From contig SHWL01000015.1 of NCBI GenBank assembly GCA_009693865.1, forward strand, positions 1-47,544: a stretch of 47,544 nt of DNA, read 5' to 3'. Shown here in pieces: positions 33,383 to 41,872 of this stretch. The stretch is from Acetobacteraceae bacterium (lineage in GTDB: Bacteria; Pseudomonadota; Alphaproteobacteria; Acetobacterales; Acetobacteraceae). Position numbers and translations under genes: made by a program. Within the stretch, counting starts at the first letter, position 1. Every line of letters starts with the position of its first letter. The notes under the pieces are model-generated. The model was given only the letters and a program-made list of their open reading frames with translations, was not told the origin of the DNA and did no database searches.

Positions 33383-34501
33383 TTACCGCTGCCTCAACGC
33401 CGCGGTCGGGCTCAGCCGGGACGCCTTCCAGGCGGGATATATCGCTCCCAGTCCTCCCAAACCCACCGCGCAGACAACCGCGGTAATCGCCGGAGCCAAT
33501 TGAACAGTGATCGCTATGCCGCTGTCGAGCAGAACGAACCGGTACAAAGCGAGGCCGCCAAGGTGGCCGGCGATCGCGCCGGTCAATCCGCCGGCCGCGG
33601 CCAATATCACCCCCTCGCCGAGGATCAGGCCAACGATGCGCCAACGGCTCCAGCCGATGGCGGCGAGGATCCCTATTTCGTGCGTGCGCTCCTCGACCGC
33701 CATGACCAGGGTATTGAGGATCAACAGACCCGCCATGACCAACGCGGCGACCGAGATCGCGGCCGACGAGGCCGCCAGCATGGCGACCGAGCGATTGGTC
33801 TTCAGCACTTCGTCCGGTACTGACACGACCAGATCCGGTCGCAACGCACTCACGGCGGCGCGTACGGCCTCGCGCGCCGCGATGTTGTCAGGGCGCGTCA
33901 ACTGCATCTGAAAAAGCGTGACCCGGCCGGGGCGGCCCAGAAGGGCTTGCAACTCCGCCAGCCGAAGCACGGCCATCCCGCTGTTGGCCGGGCTGGTAAA
34001 ACCCCCAATGCCGACGACCTTGAACGGACTGAACTGCAACAGCACCGTCGTGCCGATGTCGGCATGCAACGCCTCCGCCAGCACCTGTCCGAGAATCACG
34101 CCGTGTTCGCCGGCCACCGGGAGACGGCCACGGATCAGCGGGATCGCCTCGAACGGCCGGTTGTCCAACTGCCAACCACCGACCAGAGCGTGGTTGTCCT
34201 CGCCAAACGGCAACAGCGCGCCGAGTTCGCCCGAAACGCTGGCGACCCCGGGAATTCGCCTGATGTCGTCAGCCAGAATTTCCGGTAGATTGCTGGAGAA
34301 GAATTCCACCATTCCTCGCTGCATCACGACCAGGTCGATCCCTCGCTCCCGCAGGCTGGCCTGAGAGGCGTCCCGCAGACCCTTCGAGACCCCGGTCAGA
34401 GTGAGAAAGCCCGCGATCGCCAACGCCACTCCCAACAGCGTGAAACTCGAACGTCCGGGCCGTCGCACCAGGTTCCGCAGCAGCAGGCCGGGCCAGGTCA
34501 T
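33383..34501 (-). CDS. FtsX/MacB-type ABC transporter permease
   Basis: The 372-residue membrane protein has the FtsX-like layout: one N-terminal membrane helix (SSFTLLGVALAIAGFLTLTGV), a long extracytoplasmic domain of about 200 residues, then three membrane helices at the C-terminus (AAISVAALVMAGLLILNTLV, IVGLILGEGVILAAAGGLTG, VQLAPAITAVVCAVGLGGLG), ending PAWKASRLSPTAALRQR, the usual FtsX-like tail. Relatives export lipids, lipoproteins or antibiotics, or act as mechanotransmitters. The ATG at 34501 overlaps the ATPase stop (ATGA), so the two are translationally coupled. Substrate unknown; the link to hpnE suggests a lipid. Confidence 0.87.
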   Translation of the reverse strand: MTWPGLLLRNLVRRPGRSSFTLLGVALAIAGFLTLTGVSKGLRDASQASLRERGIDLVVMQRGMVEFFSSNLPEILADDIRRIPGVASVSGELGALLPFGEDNHALVGGWQLDNRPFEAIPLIRGRLPVAGEHGVILGQVLAEALHADIGTTVLLQFSPFKVVGIGGFTSPANSGMAVLRLAELQALLGRPGRVTLFQMQLTRPDNIAAREAVRAAVSALRPDLVVSVPDEVLKTNRSVAMLAASSAAISVAALVMAGLLILNTLVMAVEERTHEIGILAAIGWSRWRIVGLILGEGVILAAAGGLTGAIAGHLGGLALYRFVLLDSGIAITVQLAPAITAVVCAVGLGGLGAIYPAWKASRLSPTAALRQR

Positions 34502-35217
34502 GCCGCCGGACGCCACGCGGGCACCGTCGACGTATCCTCGACGATCGCGCCATCCAATAAGCGAATCCGGCGGGAGCAGCGCGCGATCAGCGCGGGGTCA
34601 TGACTGACGATCACCATGGTCATGCCATGGCCGCGTTGGTGCAGATCGAACAGCAGATCGATGATCGCCTGACCTGTCGCGCTGTCCAGGTTGCTGGTAG
34701 GCTCGTCGGCCAACAGGATTTCCGGGCGGTTCGCCAGTCCGCGCGCGATCCCAGCGCGCCGCCGTTCGCCGCCGGAAAGTTCTTGCGGACGAAGCCCCGA
34801 GCGGTGAGCGATGCCCATGTCCTCCAGCAGAGCCAGCGCGCGGCCGCGCCGGACCGCCGCGCCGCCCGGCTGGCCGAACATGCTGATCTCAACGTTTTCG
34901 GCCGCGGTGAGTGTCGGCAGCAAATTGAAATCCTGGAACACAATCCCGATTCGCCTGCCACGCAGCGCGGTCCACGCGGCCGCGGATGGCGAGACAAGAT
35001 GCTCGAACGACACCACACCGCTGGTGGGTATTTCAATCCCGGACAGCAGATTGATGAGCGTCGATTTGCCGCTGCCACTCTGGCCATGCACGGCGATGAA
35101 TTCACCGAGATGGATGCTGAGTGTCACGTCGCGCAGCGCGACGATGCGTCCACCATCGTAAGTTCGGCTGACCCGCTCCAGATGCAGAAGCGCCGGGGCT
35201 GCCGCGGCCGGCATCAT
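34498..35217 (-). CDS. ABC transporter ATP-binding protein (MacB/LolD type)
   Basis: The 239-residue ATPase has Walker A GQSGSGKST (45-53), Q-loop Gln95 in IVFQDFNLLPTL, signature LSGGERRRAGIARGL (from 147), Walker B ILLADEPTSNLD (from 167) and the H-switch His206 in VIVSHDP. The spacing and the short EPTSNLD motif are typical of the LolD/MacB/FtsE branch that pairs with FtsX-like permeases. The ATG at 35217 overlaps the hpnE stop (ATGA). It powers the permease encoded next, in the same operon. Confidence 0.9.
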   Translation of the reverse strand: MMPAAAAPALLHLERVSRTYDGGRIVALRDVTLSIHLGEFIAVHGQSGSGKSTLINLLSGIEIPTSGVVSFEHLVSPSAAAWTALRGRRIGIVFQDFNLLPTLTAAENVEISMFGQPGGAAVRRGRALALLEDMGIAHRSGLRPQELSGGERRRAGIARGLANRPEILLADEPTSNLDSATGQAIIDLLFDLHQRGHGMTMVIVSHDPALIARCSRRIRLLDGAIVEDTSTVPAWRPAA

Positions 35218-36455
35218 CGGCGCAGCGCGGCGTCCGCGGCGGCGTAACCGGACTGGATCGCGCCGTCGACCGTCGCGGACTGACCGGTGCGGGTCCAATC
35301 GCCCGCGAGAAACAGGTTCGACCAGCGGGTGCGGGCCGGCGGACGGCGTGCCTCGTCCGCGGGCGTATGCGCATAAGTGCCCTGACGAAACTTCAACACG
35401 TGCCATGCCGGCAACGTGTTGCCACGGTTGAGCGCCCGGGCGGCGGGTTCCCAGAGCCGCCGCGCCACCTCGGCGCGTGGGACGTCCATGAGATCGTCGG
35501 CCGCGCCAGTACTGACGGTCGCGAGGTCACCGCGCGTAAGCACCCACAATGGCCGGGTCGCGATGATGGAGGTGAGCTTCGGTTCCGGCGCCGCGGGCGG
35601 GTCTAAAACAAAGTGCGCCGTCACGATCGCCCTGGTGTCACGCGGACATGTCAGATCTTGCAGGAGTTCTCCGGCGGCGGCGGACGGAACGGCGAGCACC
35701 ACTTGTTCGCCCGGGCCAAGCGCCTGCGAGAACTCGCCGAACCGCAGCATCGTTGCCCGCCCGGAGTCGCGCTCGATGGCGTGCAGCTTGCTCCCGTAAC
35801 GGACTTCACCCCCCAACCCCACGATCGTCCGCACGGCGGGATCGATGAGATCGGTTGTCAAGTCCCGTTTGACGAATTGTGGCAGGAGCGGGGATTCGCC
35901 AGAGGCCAGGACGTTGCGCAGCATCTGCCACAAAGCCTGGGCCGAGGCGGCCGCAGGCTCGGTATTAAGGGCCGCGATGCATAGTGGTTCCCAGAAATAG
36001 CGCCGCCCCAAGCCATGCCGCGGCATCATCCGCGCGACCGTGTCGGCCGGCCCAGCTCGTGCCATCGCGAACAACCGCAAGAAGTCGACGGCGCTGGTGC
36101 CGGGGACGGCGCGCCATGGCGCCAGCATCCAGACTGGCACCCGGCCCGTGCTTGGATGCAGGGTCCATCGCCGCCCGGTCTCGGTATCGATGAAGTCGCA
36201 GGCCGCGCGGTCCGGTCCGACCAGAGCCCGCGGCATGTCAATATCCGTCGCGAAGGCCTGCAAATGCCGCTGGCCACCGAAAAAGAGGTGGATTCCATTG
36301 TCGAGCGCGCGGCCAAACCCGGGATGGTGAAGAGCCAAAGCGCGGCCCCCCGCCAGGCGCGTTTGCTCGTGGAGGACAACGCGGCGTCCCCTTCTCGCCA
36401 ATCGCAGCGCGGCGGCCAGGCCGGCCGCTCCAGCACCCACTACGTGGACTGTCAC
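35214..36455 (-). CDS. hpnE: Hydroxysqualene dehydroxylase HpnE
   Basis: HpnE is the flavoprotein that completes squalene synthesis from hydroxysqualene in bacterial hopanoid formation. The 413-residue product has the N-terminal FAD dinucleotide motif VVGAGAAGLAAALRLA, then LAGGRALAL, the HLFFGGQRHLQAF segment typical of squalene-associated desaturase-like proteins, and the C-terminal motif LFLAGDWTRTGQSATVDGAIQSG. The start is GTG at 36455. HpnC and HpnD, the usual partners, are not in the window, which is unusual since they are often adjacent. It is the first gene of an operon with an ABC transporter, its stop overlapping the ATPase start. Confidence 0.9.
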   Translation of the reverse strand: MTVHVVGAGAAGLAAALRLARRGRRVVLHEQTRLAGGRALALHHPGFGRALDNGIHLFFGGQRHLQAFATDIDMPRALVGPDRAACDFIDTETGRRWTLHPSTGRVPVWMLAPWRAVPGTSAVDFLRLFAMARAGPADTVARMMPRHGLGRRYFWEPLCIAALNTEPAAASAQALWQMLRNVLASGESPLLPQFVKRDLTTDLIDPAVRTIVGLGGEVRYGSKLHAIERDSGRATMLRFGEFSQALGPGEQVVLAVPSAAAGELLQDLTCPRDTRAIVTAHFVLDPPAAPEPKLTSIIATRPLWVLTRGDLATVSTGAADDLMDVPRAEVARRLWEPAARALNRGNTLPAWHVLKFRQGTYAHTPADEARRPPARTRWSNLFLAGDWTRTGQSATVDGAIQSGYAAADAALRR

Positions 36456-36597
36456 GCGTCGCGAACACTTCGGAACAATACGCGGCAGCGAGGCATGAAC
36501 AGTGCCCTCTCAGTGTGTCATCAAAACGTAGCGGCCGCTTGGTCGACTGGCAATGGGGCCCGGCGGGGAACACCACCAGGCCGCCGGCGACGCCGTA

Positions 36598-36636
36598 TTG
36601 ACAATTGACACTCGAATTTCTTTGCATCCGCGGATG
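36598..36636 (+). promoter_or_regulatory. Candidate control region of the methyltransferase array
   Basis: Two direct TTGACA copies (36598-36603 and 36605-36610) lie 1 bp apart, followed by a perfect palindrome CATCCGCGGATG (36625-36636). They sit in the 307-bp gap between hpnE and the first methyltransferase gene, which is divergent. Either TTGACA could be a -35 element, but no good -10 at 17 bp is seen, so an activator-dependent promoter or an operator is possible. The assignment is tentative. Confidence 0.35.
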
Positions 36637-36762
36637 TGATAGCAGATCGCCGCGCGGTCTCACTTGCCCCGGCCCGATGTTACCGGGTCCGGGATGAGCC
36701 GGACCGCGCGAGGCATTCATTTTGGCGATTGGTACGACACCACGGCGGGAGGGCCAATCGGC

Positions 36763-38361
36763 ATGGCGGACTGGAATGACGGCTACGTCTCCGACGTGGC
36801 CTACGTCAGTGGTTATCACGCGGAAACGGCCCCGGTTTGGCTGGCCACCACGTTGACTTTGCTGGGCGTGGCCCCGCCAGATATCTCGCGTCCCTTTCGG
36901 TACGCCGATCTCGGGTGCGGCAACGGGGTCACCCCGCTCGTCGTCGCGGCGGCGATGCCGCACGCGGAGGTTTGGGGATTCGATTTCAACCCCGCCCATG
37001 TCGAAGCTGGGCGGGACGTCGCCCGCCGCGCCGGCCTGACCAATGTCCGTTTCGAGGAAGCCTCGTTCGACGGCCTCGCGAGCCTCGCCCCGGCGGATCT
37101 GCCTATGTTCGAATACATATCGGCGCATGGCGTGCTGAGCTGGATTTCGCTCGAAAATCGGCGCCGTCTGTTCACCGTGATCGGCCAGCGCCTGGCGCCC
37201 GGAGGCATCGTCTCCGCCAGTTACAATGTTGGCACCGGATGGACCGGCATGCGTCCCGTCCGGACGCTGATGCGATTGTTGGTGGAGGCAAGCCCGGATC
37301 GGACCGACCTCGCGGCGGCCGGGATGTTCGCCATGCTGGAGAAAATCAAGGGCGCGGGCGCCGCGATGTTCGCGACCCATCCCGCCCTTAACGCCCGCAT
37401 CGAGATGTTTCGCACCCAGGATCCGCGTTACGTCGCCCATGAGCTGCTGAACCGCGATTGGCATCCGCTCATGTTCCCCGAGGTCGCCGCCGCGATGGCG
37501 GGGATCAAGTGCGACTATGTCGGTGGCGCGACGTTGCATGACAACATCGTGGGCCTCACGGTGCCCGCCGGGCTTCAGGAGATGTTCGGCCAGTCGCGCG
37601 AGACTCGGTCGCGGGAAATGGTGCGGGATCTTGCCTGCGGAGCGAGTTTCCGCCGCGATATGTATCAGCGAGGCGCGCGGCGCATGTCCCCGATGGAGCA
37701 TGGGCGGCGCATGAACGCGATGAGGCTGACCCGCACGGCCCGGCCGGTTCCGGAGACGATCGTGCTGAACACGTCTCTGGGCCAGTTCACCCCGGATCAG
37801 ACGCTTTACCGGGCGGTCCTCGATATTTTGAACGACGGTCCCATGACGATCGGCGAGGTTCGCGGCCACGCGTCGTTGTCCGGCTGGATTCCCGCTGCGG
37901 TGCCCGAAGCGCTGGGGATGCTGTTGCAGGCCGGGTTTGTGGCGCCTTTGGCGCCGGAACCGGTTGCGACCGAGGCAGTGGCGGCCTCGGCGCGTTTGAA
38001 CCAGGTCCATGCCGCGTTGTTCGACGACGGGTACGACCGGCCGTTCCTGGTCTGCCCAGCTTTGGGGGCGGCGCAGGGGGCCGATCCGCTGGACATTCTG
38101 GCGCTGGACGAAATGCGGACCCAGGGGACCATCGACGAGGCTCCTTTGATCGAGGCGATCGCGGCCCGGGTCGCACGCTATGGGCGAGGTTTTCAAAAGG
38201 AGGGGAAGGCGATCGAGGACCCGGCGGAGATGCGGGCGCATGTGACGACGATGGTGCGGGACTTGCTGTCGCGGCGTCTGCCGGCGATGCGCCGGTTCGG
38301 GGTGCTGGGTTCCGGCCACCCGGGACCGCGCCTGGCGGATCGCGCGGTCCAGGCAAGCTGA
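36763..38361 (+). CDS. Class I methyltransferase with C-terminal regulatory domain, copy 1
   Basis: This 532-residue protein has an N-terminal SAM-dependent methyltransferase domain (motif I ADLGCGNG at 48-55, then AEVWGFDFNPAHVEAG) and a central region of the MethyTransf_Reg type (SWISLENRRRLFTVIGQRL, ALYHDN-like TLHDNIVGLTV), with a C-terminal helical part. The class has no firmly known substrate. I chose the ATG at 36763 because it matches the well-supported start of copy 3 without gaps; an ATG at 36694 would add 23 unconserved residues. It is the first of three tandem paralogues and likely shares a promoter with them. Confidence 0.82.
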   Translation: MADWNDGYVSDVAYVSGYHAETAPVWLATTLTLLGVAPPDISRPFRYADLGCGNGVTPLVVAAAMPHAEVWGFDFNPAHVEAGRDVARRAGLTNVRFEEASFDGLASLAPADLPMFEYISAHGVLSWISLENRRRLFTVIGQRLAPGGIVSASYNVGTGWTGMRPVRTLMRLLVEASPDRTDLAAAGMFAMLEKIKGAGAAMFATHPALNARIEMFRTQDPRYVAHELLNRDWHPLMFPEVAAAMAGIKCDYVGGATLHDNIVGLTVPAGLQEMFGQSRETRSREMVRDLACGASFRRDMYQRGARRMSPMEHGRRMNAMRLTRTARPVPETIVLNTSLGQFTPDQTLYRAVLDILNDGPMTIGEVRGHASLSGWIPAAVPEALGMLLQAGFVAPLAPEPVATEAVAASARLNQVHAALFDDGYDRPFLVCPALGAAQGADPLDILALDEMRTQGTIDEAPLIEAIAARVARYGRGFQKEGKAIEDPAEMRAHVTTMVRDLLSRRLPAMRRFGVLGSGHPGPRLADRAVQAS

Positions 38362-38472
38362 GTTGGAGCGGGCGATCGTCACCAATCCGAAGCATTGGCC
38401 CGCGGCGTTGGAGGGCGTGGCCTCGGCGGTCACGCGCGCGCTCACGATCATGTCGCGAACGGACCGCTGACG

Positions 38473-40035
38473 ATGGCGAGCTGGGACGATGGTTACGTCA
38501 CCGATGTCAATTATATCGCGGGTTTCCATCCCGATACCTTGCCGGTCTGGATCGCCACGTGCGCTGCGTTGTTCGGATATACCGCGCCGGACGTGACCCG
38601 GCCCTTCCGCTATGCCGACCTGGGGTGCGGCGATGGCGTCACCGCGCTGATCCTGGCCGCGACGATGCCTCATGCGGAAGTCTGGGGTTTCGATTTCAAC
38701 CCGGCCCATATCGAGGCGGGACGCGAGATCGCCCGCCGCGCCGGCCTGACCAATATCCACTTCGAGGAAGCTTCGTTCGACCGTCTCGCGCGCCTGGCCC
38801 AGGGGGCGTTGCCGATGTTCGATTACATGGCGGCCCATGGGGTGCTGACCTGGATTTCACGGGAAAATCGCCGTCATTTATTTTCCGTGATTGGCCAGCG
38901 CCTGGCGCCGGGCGGGATCGCCCAGTTGGGCTACAACGTCAGCACCGGGTGGTCCGGCATGCGGGTCATTTCGACGCTGTTACGGCAAATCGCCGCCGCC
39001 AGCCCTGAACGATCCGATATCGCACTGGCTGGCGCCTTTGGGACTCTTGAGAAGATTCGGGACACCGGTGCGGCAATATTCCGCTCTTACCCCGAACTCA
39101 ACGAGCGGCTTGTCCAAATCAAAGGGCAACACTGGCGTTACGTCACGCACGAATTGTTGGCCCGGCACTGGCAGCCAGAGCAATTCGCGCGGGTCGCGAC
39201 AGCCATGTCGGCGATCAAGTGCGATTATATCTGCGACTCGATGCTACATTCCAACCTGACCGGTCTCATCATGCCAGAAGAAGCGTATGAGATCGTCGAA
39301 TCAATCTCGGACGTCCGGCTGCGGCAGACAGTGCGCGACATTGCCGGCGCGGTGGACTTCCGTCGCGATCTCTATCAACGGGGCGGGCGGCGGATGTCCC
39401 AGGCGGAACAAGCACGCCGAACCGATGCGATCACGCTGGTACGACGGTTCCGGCCCGTGCCAGAAACCATGACGAACGAACCCCTGCTTCGCCGCGTGGC
39501 GGTCAGCGAAACCGATTATCGAACACTTTTTCGTCTCCTGGACGAAGGTCCAACCACGATCGGCGCACTGCGGCGCCACGAAGCTTTGTCCGGCTGGAAC
39601 GGTCAAATGTTGTTCGTGGCGATCACGGTACTTCTGAGCACGGCCTACGTCGCCCCAATGCTGCCCGAGCCGCCGGCGAACGCCGCCGTCGCCGCATGCG
39701 CGCGACTGAATCGGGTTCACGCCGCCCTGTTCGACGAAGCTCGGGAGCGGCCTTATTTGGCCCTCCCGGCGTTGGGTTCGGCCTGGCAAGCCGGCCGTCC
39801 CGCGGTTCTCGCGGTCGACGAACTGCTGTCCGGCGGCGGTCACGAGGAGCAGGGTCTGACCGAGGCTGTTCTACGGCGTCTCCGGGAGGTCAAGGAAATC
39901 GCGGAACGGGATGCTCAATCGGGCGTGGCCCGCGAGCAGGTGACGGCGGCTGTCCGGGACATGGTGCGGCATCATCTCCCGGTCTACCGCCGTCTGGGTG
40001 GGCTCGGTATGGCCGAACCCGAGGCGGACGTTTAG
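38473..40035 (+). CDS. Class I methyltransferase with C-terminal regulatory domain, copy 2
   Basis: The 520-residue product is the closest relative of copy 1: the first 60 residues align without gaps (MASWDDGYVTDVNYIAGFHP; motif I ADLGCGDG at 48-55; AEVWGFDFNPAHIEAGREI). The central part has TWISRENRRHLFSVIGQRL and SMLHSNLTGLIM, matching copy 1 position by position. The C-terminal half diverges more. The frame is open from 38395, but the ATG at 38473 corresponds to the family start. The gap to copy 1 is 111 bp. Substrate unknown; MethyTransf_Reg-type proteins occur in many proteobacteria. Confidence 0.82.
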   Translation: MASWDDGYVTDVNYIAGFHPDTLPVWIATCAALFGYTAPDVTRPFRYADLGCGDGVTALILAATMPHAEVWGFDFNPAHIEAGREIARRAGLTNIHFEEASFDRLARLAQGALPMFDYMAAHGVLTWISRENRRHLFSVIGQRLAPGGIAQLGYNVSTGWSGMRVISTLLRQIAAASPERSDIALAGAFGTLEKIRDTGAAIFRSYPELNERLVQIKGQHWRYVTHELLARHWQPEQFARVATAMSAIKCDYICDSMLHSNLTGLIMPEEAYEIVESISDVRLRQTVRDIAGAVDFRRDLYQRGGRRMSQAEQARRTDAITLVRRFRPVPETMTNEPLLRRVAVSETDYRTLFRLLDEGPTTIGALRRHEALSGWNGQMLFVAITVLLSTAYVAPMLPEPPANAAVAACARLNRVHAALFDEARERPYLALPALGSAWQAGRPAVLAVDELLSGGGHEEQGLTEAVLRRLREVKEIAERDAQSGVAREQVTAAVRDMVRHHLPVYRRLGGLGMAEPEADV

Positions 40036-40134
40036 CATGGAACGGCGCCCGATCGCGGCGGCCTCCGCCTGCGCGGGTCACGAGATGGCCCCGGCAACAA
40101 CAGATCGACCGCTATGACCAGGGAGGATTGACCG

Positions 40135-41757
40135 ATGCCCGGCTGGAATGACGGCGCGATCACCGATATCGCGGCAACTCCGCGGTTTTCCCGGGAAACC
40201 ACGCCTATCTGGCTGGCCACCACCTGCGCCTTGCTTGGTTTCCGCGCACCGTCGCTGACGCGGCCGTTCCGCTACGCCGACCTCGGCTGCGGCGCCGGGT
40301 TCGGCGCGCTGACGGTCGCCGCGACCTGCCCCCGCGCCGAGGTGTGGGGCTTCGACTTCAACCCCGCGAACATCGAATTCGCGCGCGATCTCGCCGAACA
40401 GGCGGGCCTCACCAACATCCGGTTCATGGAAACCTCGTTCGAGACCCTCGCCGCGATGCCACCGGACTCGCTGCCCGAATTCGACTTCATGATCGCGGAA
40501 CACGTTCTGAGCGTGATCTCGCCGGAGAACCAGCGTCACATCCAGACCATCATTGGACGCCAACTTCGGCCCGGCGGTCTCGCGTATCTCGGCTATGATA
40601 CCGACACCGGCTGGACCGAATTCGAACCGATCCAGACGTTGATGCGGATGTTGTTCGAGGCTGGAACGGAGACCAGCGAGTTCGCGATCCCGGACATCTT
40701 CGCCTATCTCGACCGGCTGAACACCGGCGGCGCGCTTTACTTCAAACGCAATCCCATCCTGGAGCAGCGGCTGGCGTCCATCCGGCGTCTGCCGGCTGCC
40801 GATCTCGCGCTTCGCTGGCTCAATCAGGACTGGCACGCGTTGATGTTCGCCGATGTCGCCGACGCCATGGAGGAGGTCAAATGCGACTTCCTCGGGCGAG
40901 CGACGCTACATGAAAACATTCCGGCGGCGTCGGTACCGGCGGGGATGCTGCCGTTGCTGGAGGAGGCGGCGTCGATCCGGATCAAGGAAACCATGCAGGA
41001 CGTCGCGGCGGGGACGCCATATCGCCGGGACATTTACCGCCGCGGCCTTACGTTTGTGCCGGTCGCGGCGCACCATGCCCAGTTGGACGCCATCACAGTC
41101 GCGGCCATGGCCGATGGGCCTCTGATGGTGCCAACCTGGCAGGGACCGGCCCCCGCCGATCCGGCCGTGTACGATCCCTTGACCGAAGCGCTTCGCGAAG
41201 GCCGCCTCAGCCTTGCCAAAGCCCGCACCCTGGGCGCGTTGGCCGGCGCGCCGGTTGAAGACGCGGCCAACGCGATGGCCATGCTGATTGCCGCGGGCCG
41301 CGCGCATCCGGTGATGCCTGACCTGGTCGCGCGCGAGGCCACTGCCAGGGTCTCGCGCTTCAATGACGCGATCATCGACGCGATCACACGAGGGGAAGAC
41401 CTCGGTTACCTCGTCTCCCCGGTCCTTGGGTCCGCGATCCCCGCCAGTCCGCTGGAGGCGTTGACGATCGGCGCTATCGCCTATGGCCAAAGCGTGGACG
41501 ACCTGGACGGATTGACCGGCGGGGTCCTGATGGCGATGCGGCGAGGCGGACGCGCGGTGACGCGGGACGGCGCGCCGATCGAGGACGAGGCGGAGGCCCG
41601 ATCGGTTCTGCGTGCAGTGGTCACGCAAATCCTGGAACACCGTGTGCCCTTGTTCCGCGCTTTGGGCGTGCTGCCAGCCGGATTGGCGGCGAGCTCAACA
41701 CACCAGCTCGCCATGCAGGGCAATGTCGAAGCCCCCGCGCATGTGGCGGTCGAATGA
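40135..41757 (+). CDS. Class I methyltransferase with C-terminal regulatory domain, copy 3
   Basis: The 540-residue product is the most diverged of the three paralogues, yet keeps motif I (ADLGCGAG at 48-55), AEVWGFDFNPANIEFARDL, and the central SVISPENQRHIQTIIGRQL and ATLHENIPAASV stretches. A clear GGGAGG site 8-13 nt upstream makes the ATG at 40135 certain and sets the start of the other copies. It lies 99 bp after copy 2. Sequence differences at the motif I glycine loop and in the C-terminal half suggest a different acceptor from copies 1 and 2. It is followed by a UbiH-family gene. Confidence 0.85.
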   Translation: MPGWNDGAITDIAATPRFSRETTPIWLATTCALLGFRAPSLTRPFRYADLGCGAGFGALTVAATCPRAEVWGFDFNPANIEFARDLAEQAGLTNIRFMETSFETLAAMPPDSLPEFDFMIAEHVLSVISPENQRHIQTIIGRQLRPGGLAYLGYDTDTGWTEFEPIQTLMRMLFEAGTETSEFAIPDIFAYLDRLNTGGALYFKRNPILEQRLASIRRLPAADLALRWLNQDWHALMFADVADAMEEVKCDFLGRATLHENIPAASVPAGMLPLLEEAASIRIKETMQDVAAGTPYRRDIYRRGLTFVPVAAHHAQLDAITVAAMADGPLMVPTWQGPAPADPAVYDPLTEALREGRLSLAKARTLGALAGAPVEDAANAMAMLIAAGRAHPVMPDLVAREATARVSRFNDAIIDAITRGEDLGYLVSPVLGSAIPASPLEALTIGAIAYGQSVDDLDGLTGGVLMAMRRGGRAVTRDGAPIEDEAEARSVLRAVVTQILEHRVPLFRALGVLPAGLAASSTHQLAMQGNVEAPAHVAVE

Positions 41758-41872
41758 CCTGGACGCTCGGGGGGATGGCCTGCCCGTTTGTTGTGCAGGC
41801 GGTCTGGATGGCGGATAGATGATGGCGCTCCCTGCCGTCCGCGCGATGGCCGGGAGGGAGGGAGACCCCACC

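Noticed and set aside
36238-38838. 866-codon open frame on the minus strand, antisense to hpnE's start and two methyltransferases
   Set aside because: It runs opposite real, homologous genes in GC-rich DNA, has no family-like sequence and repeats itself because copies 1 and 2 are similar. It is a shadow frame.
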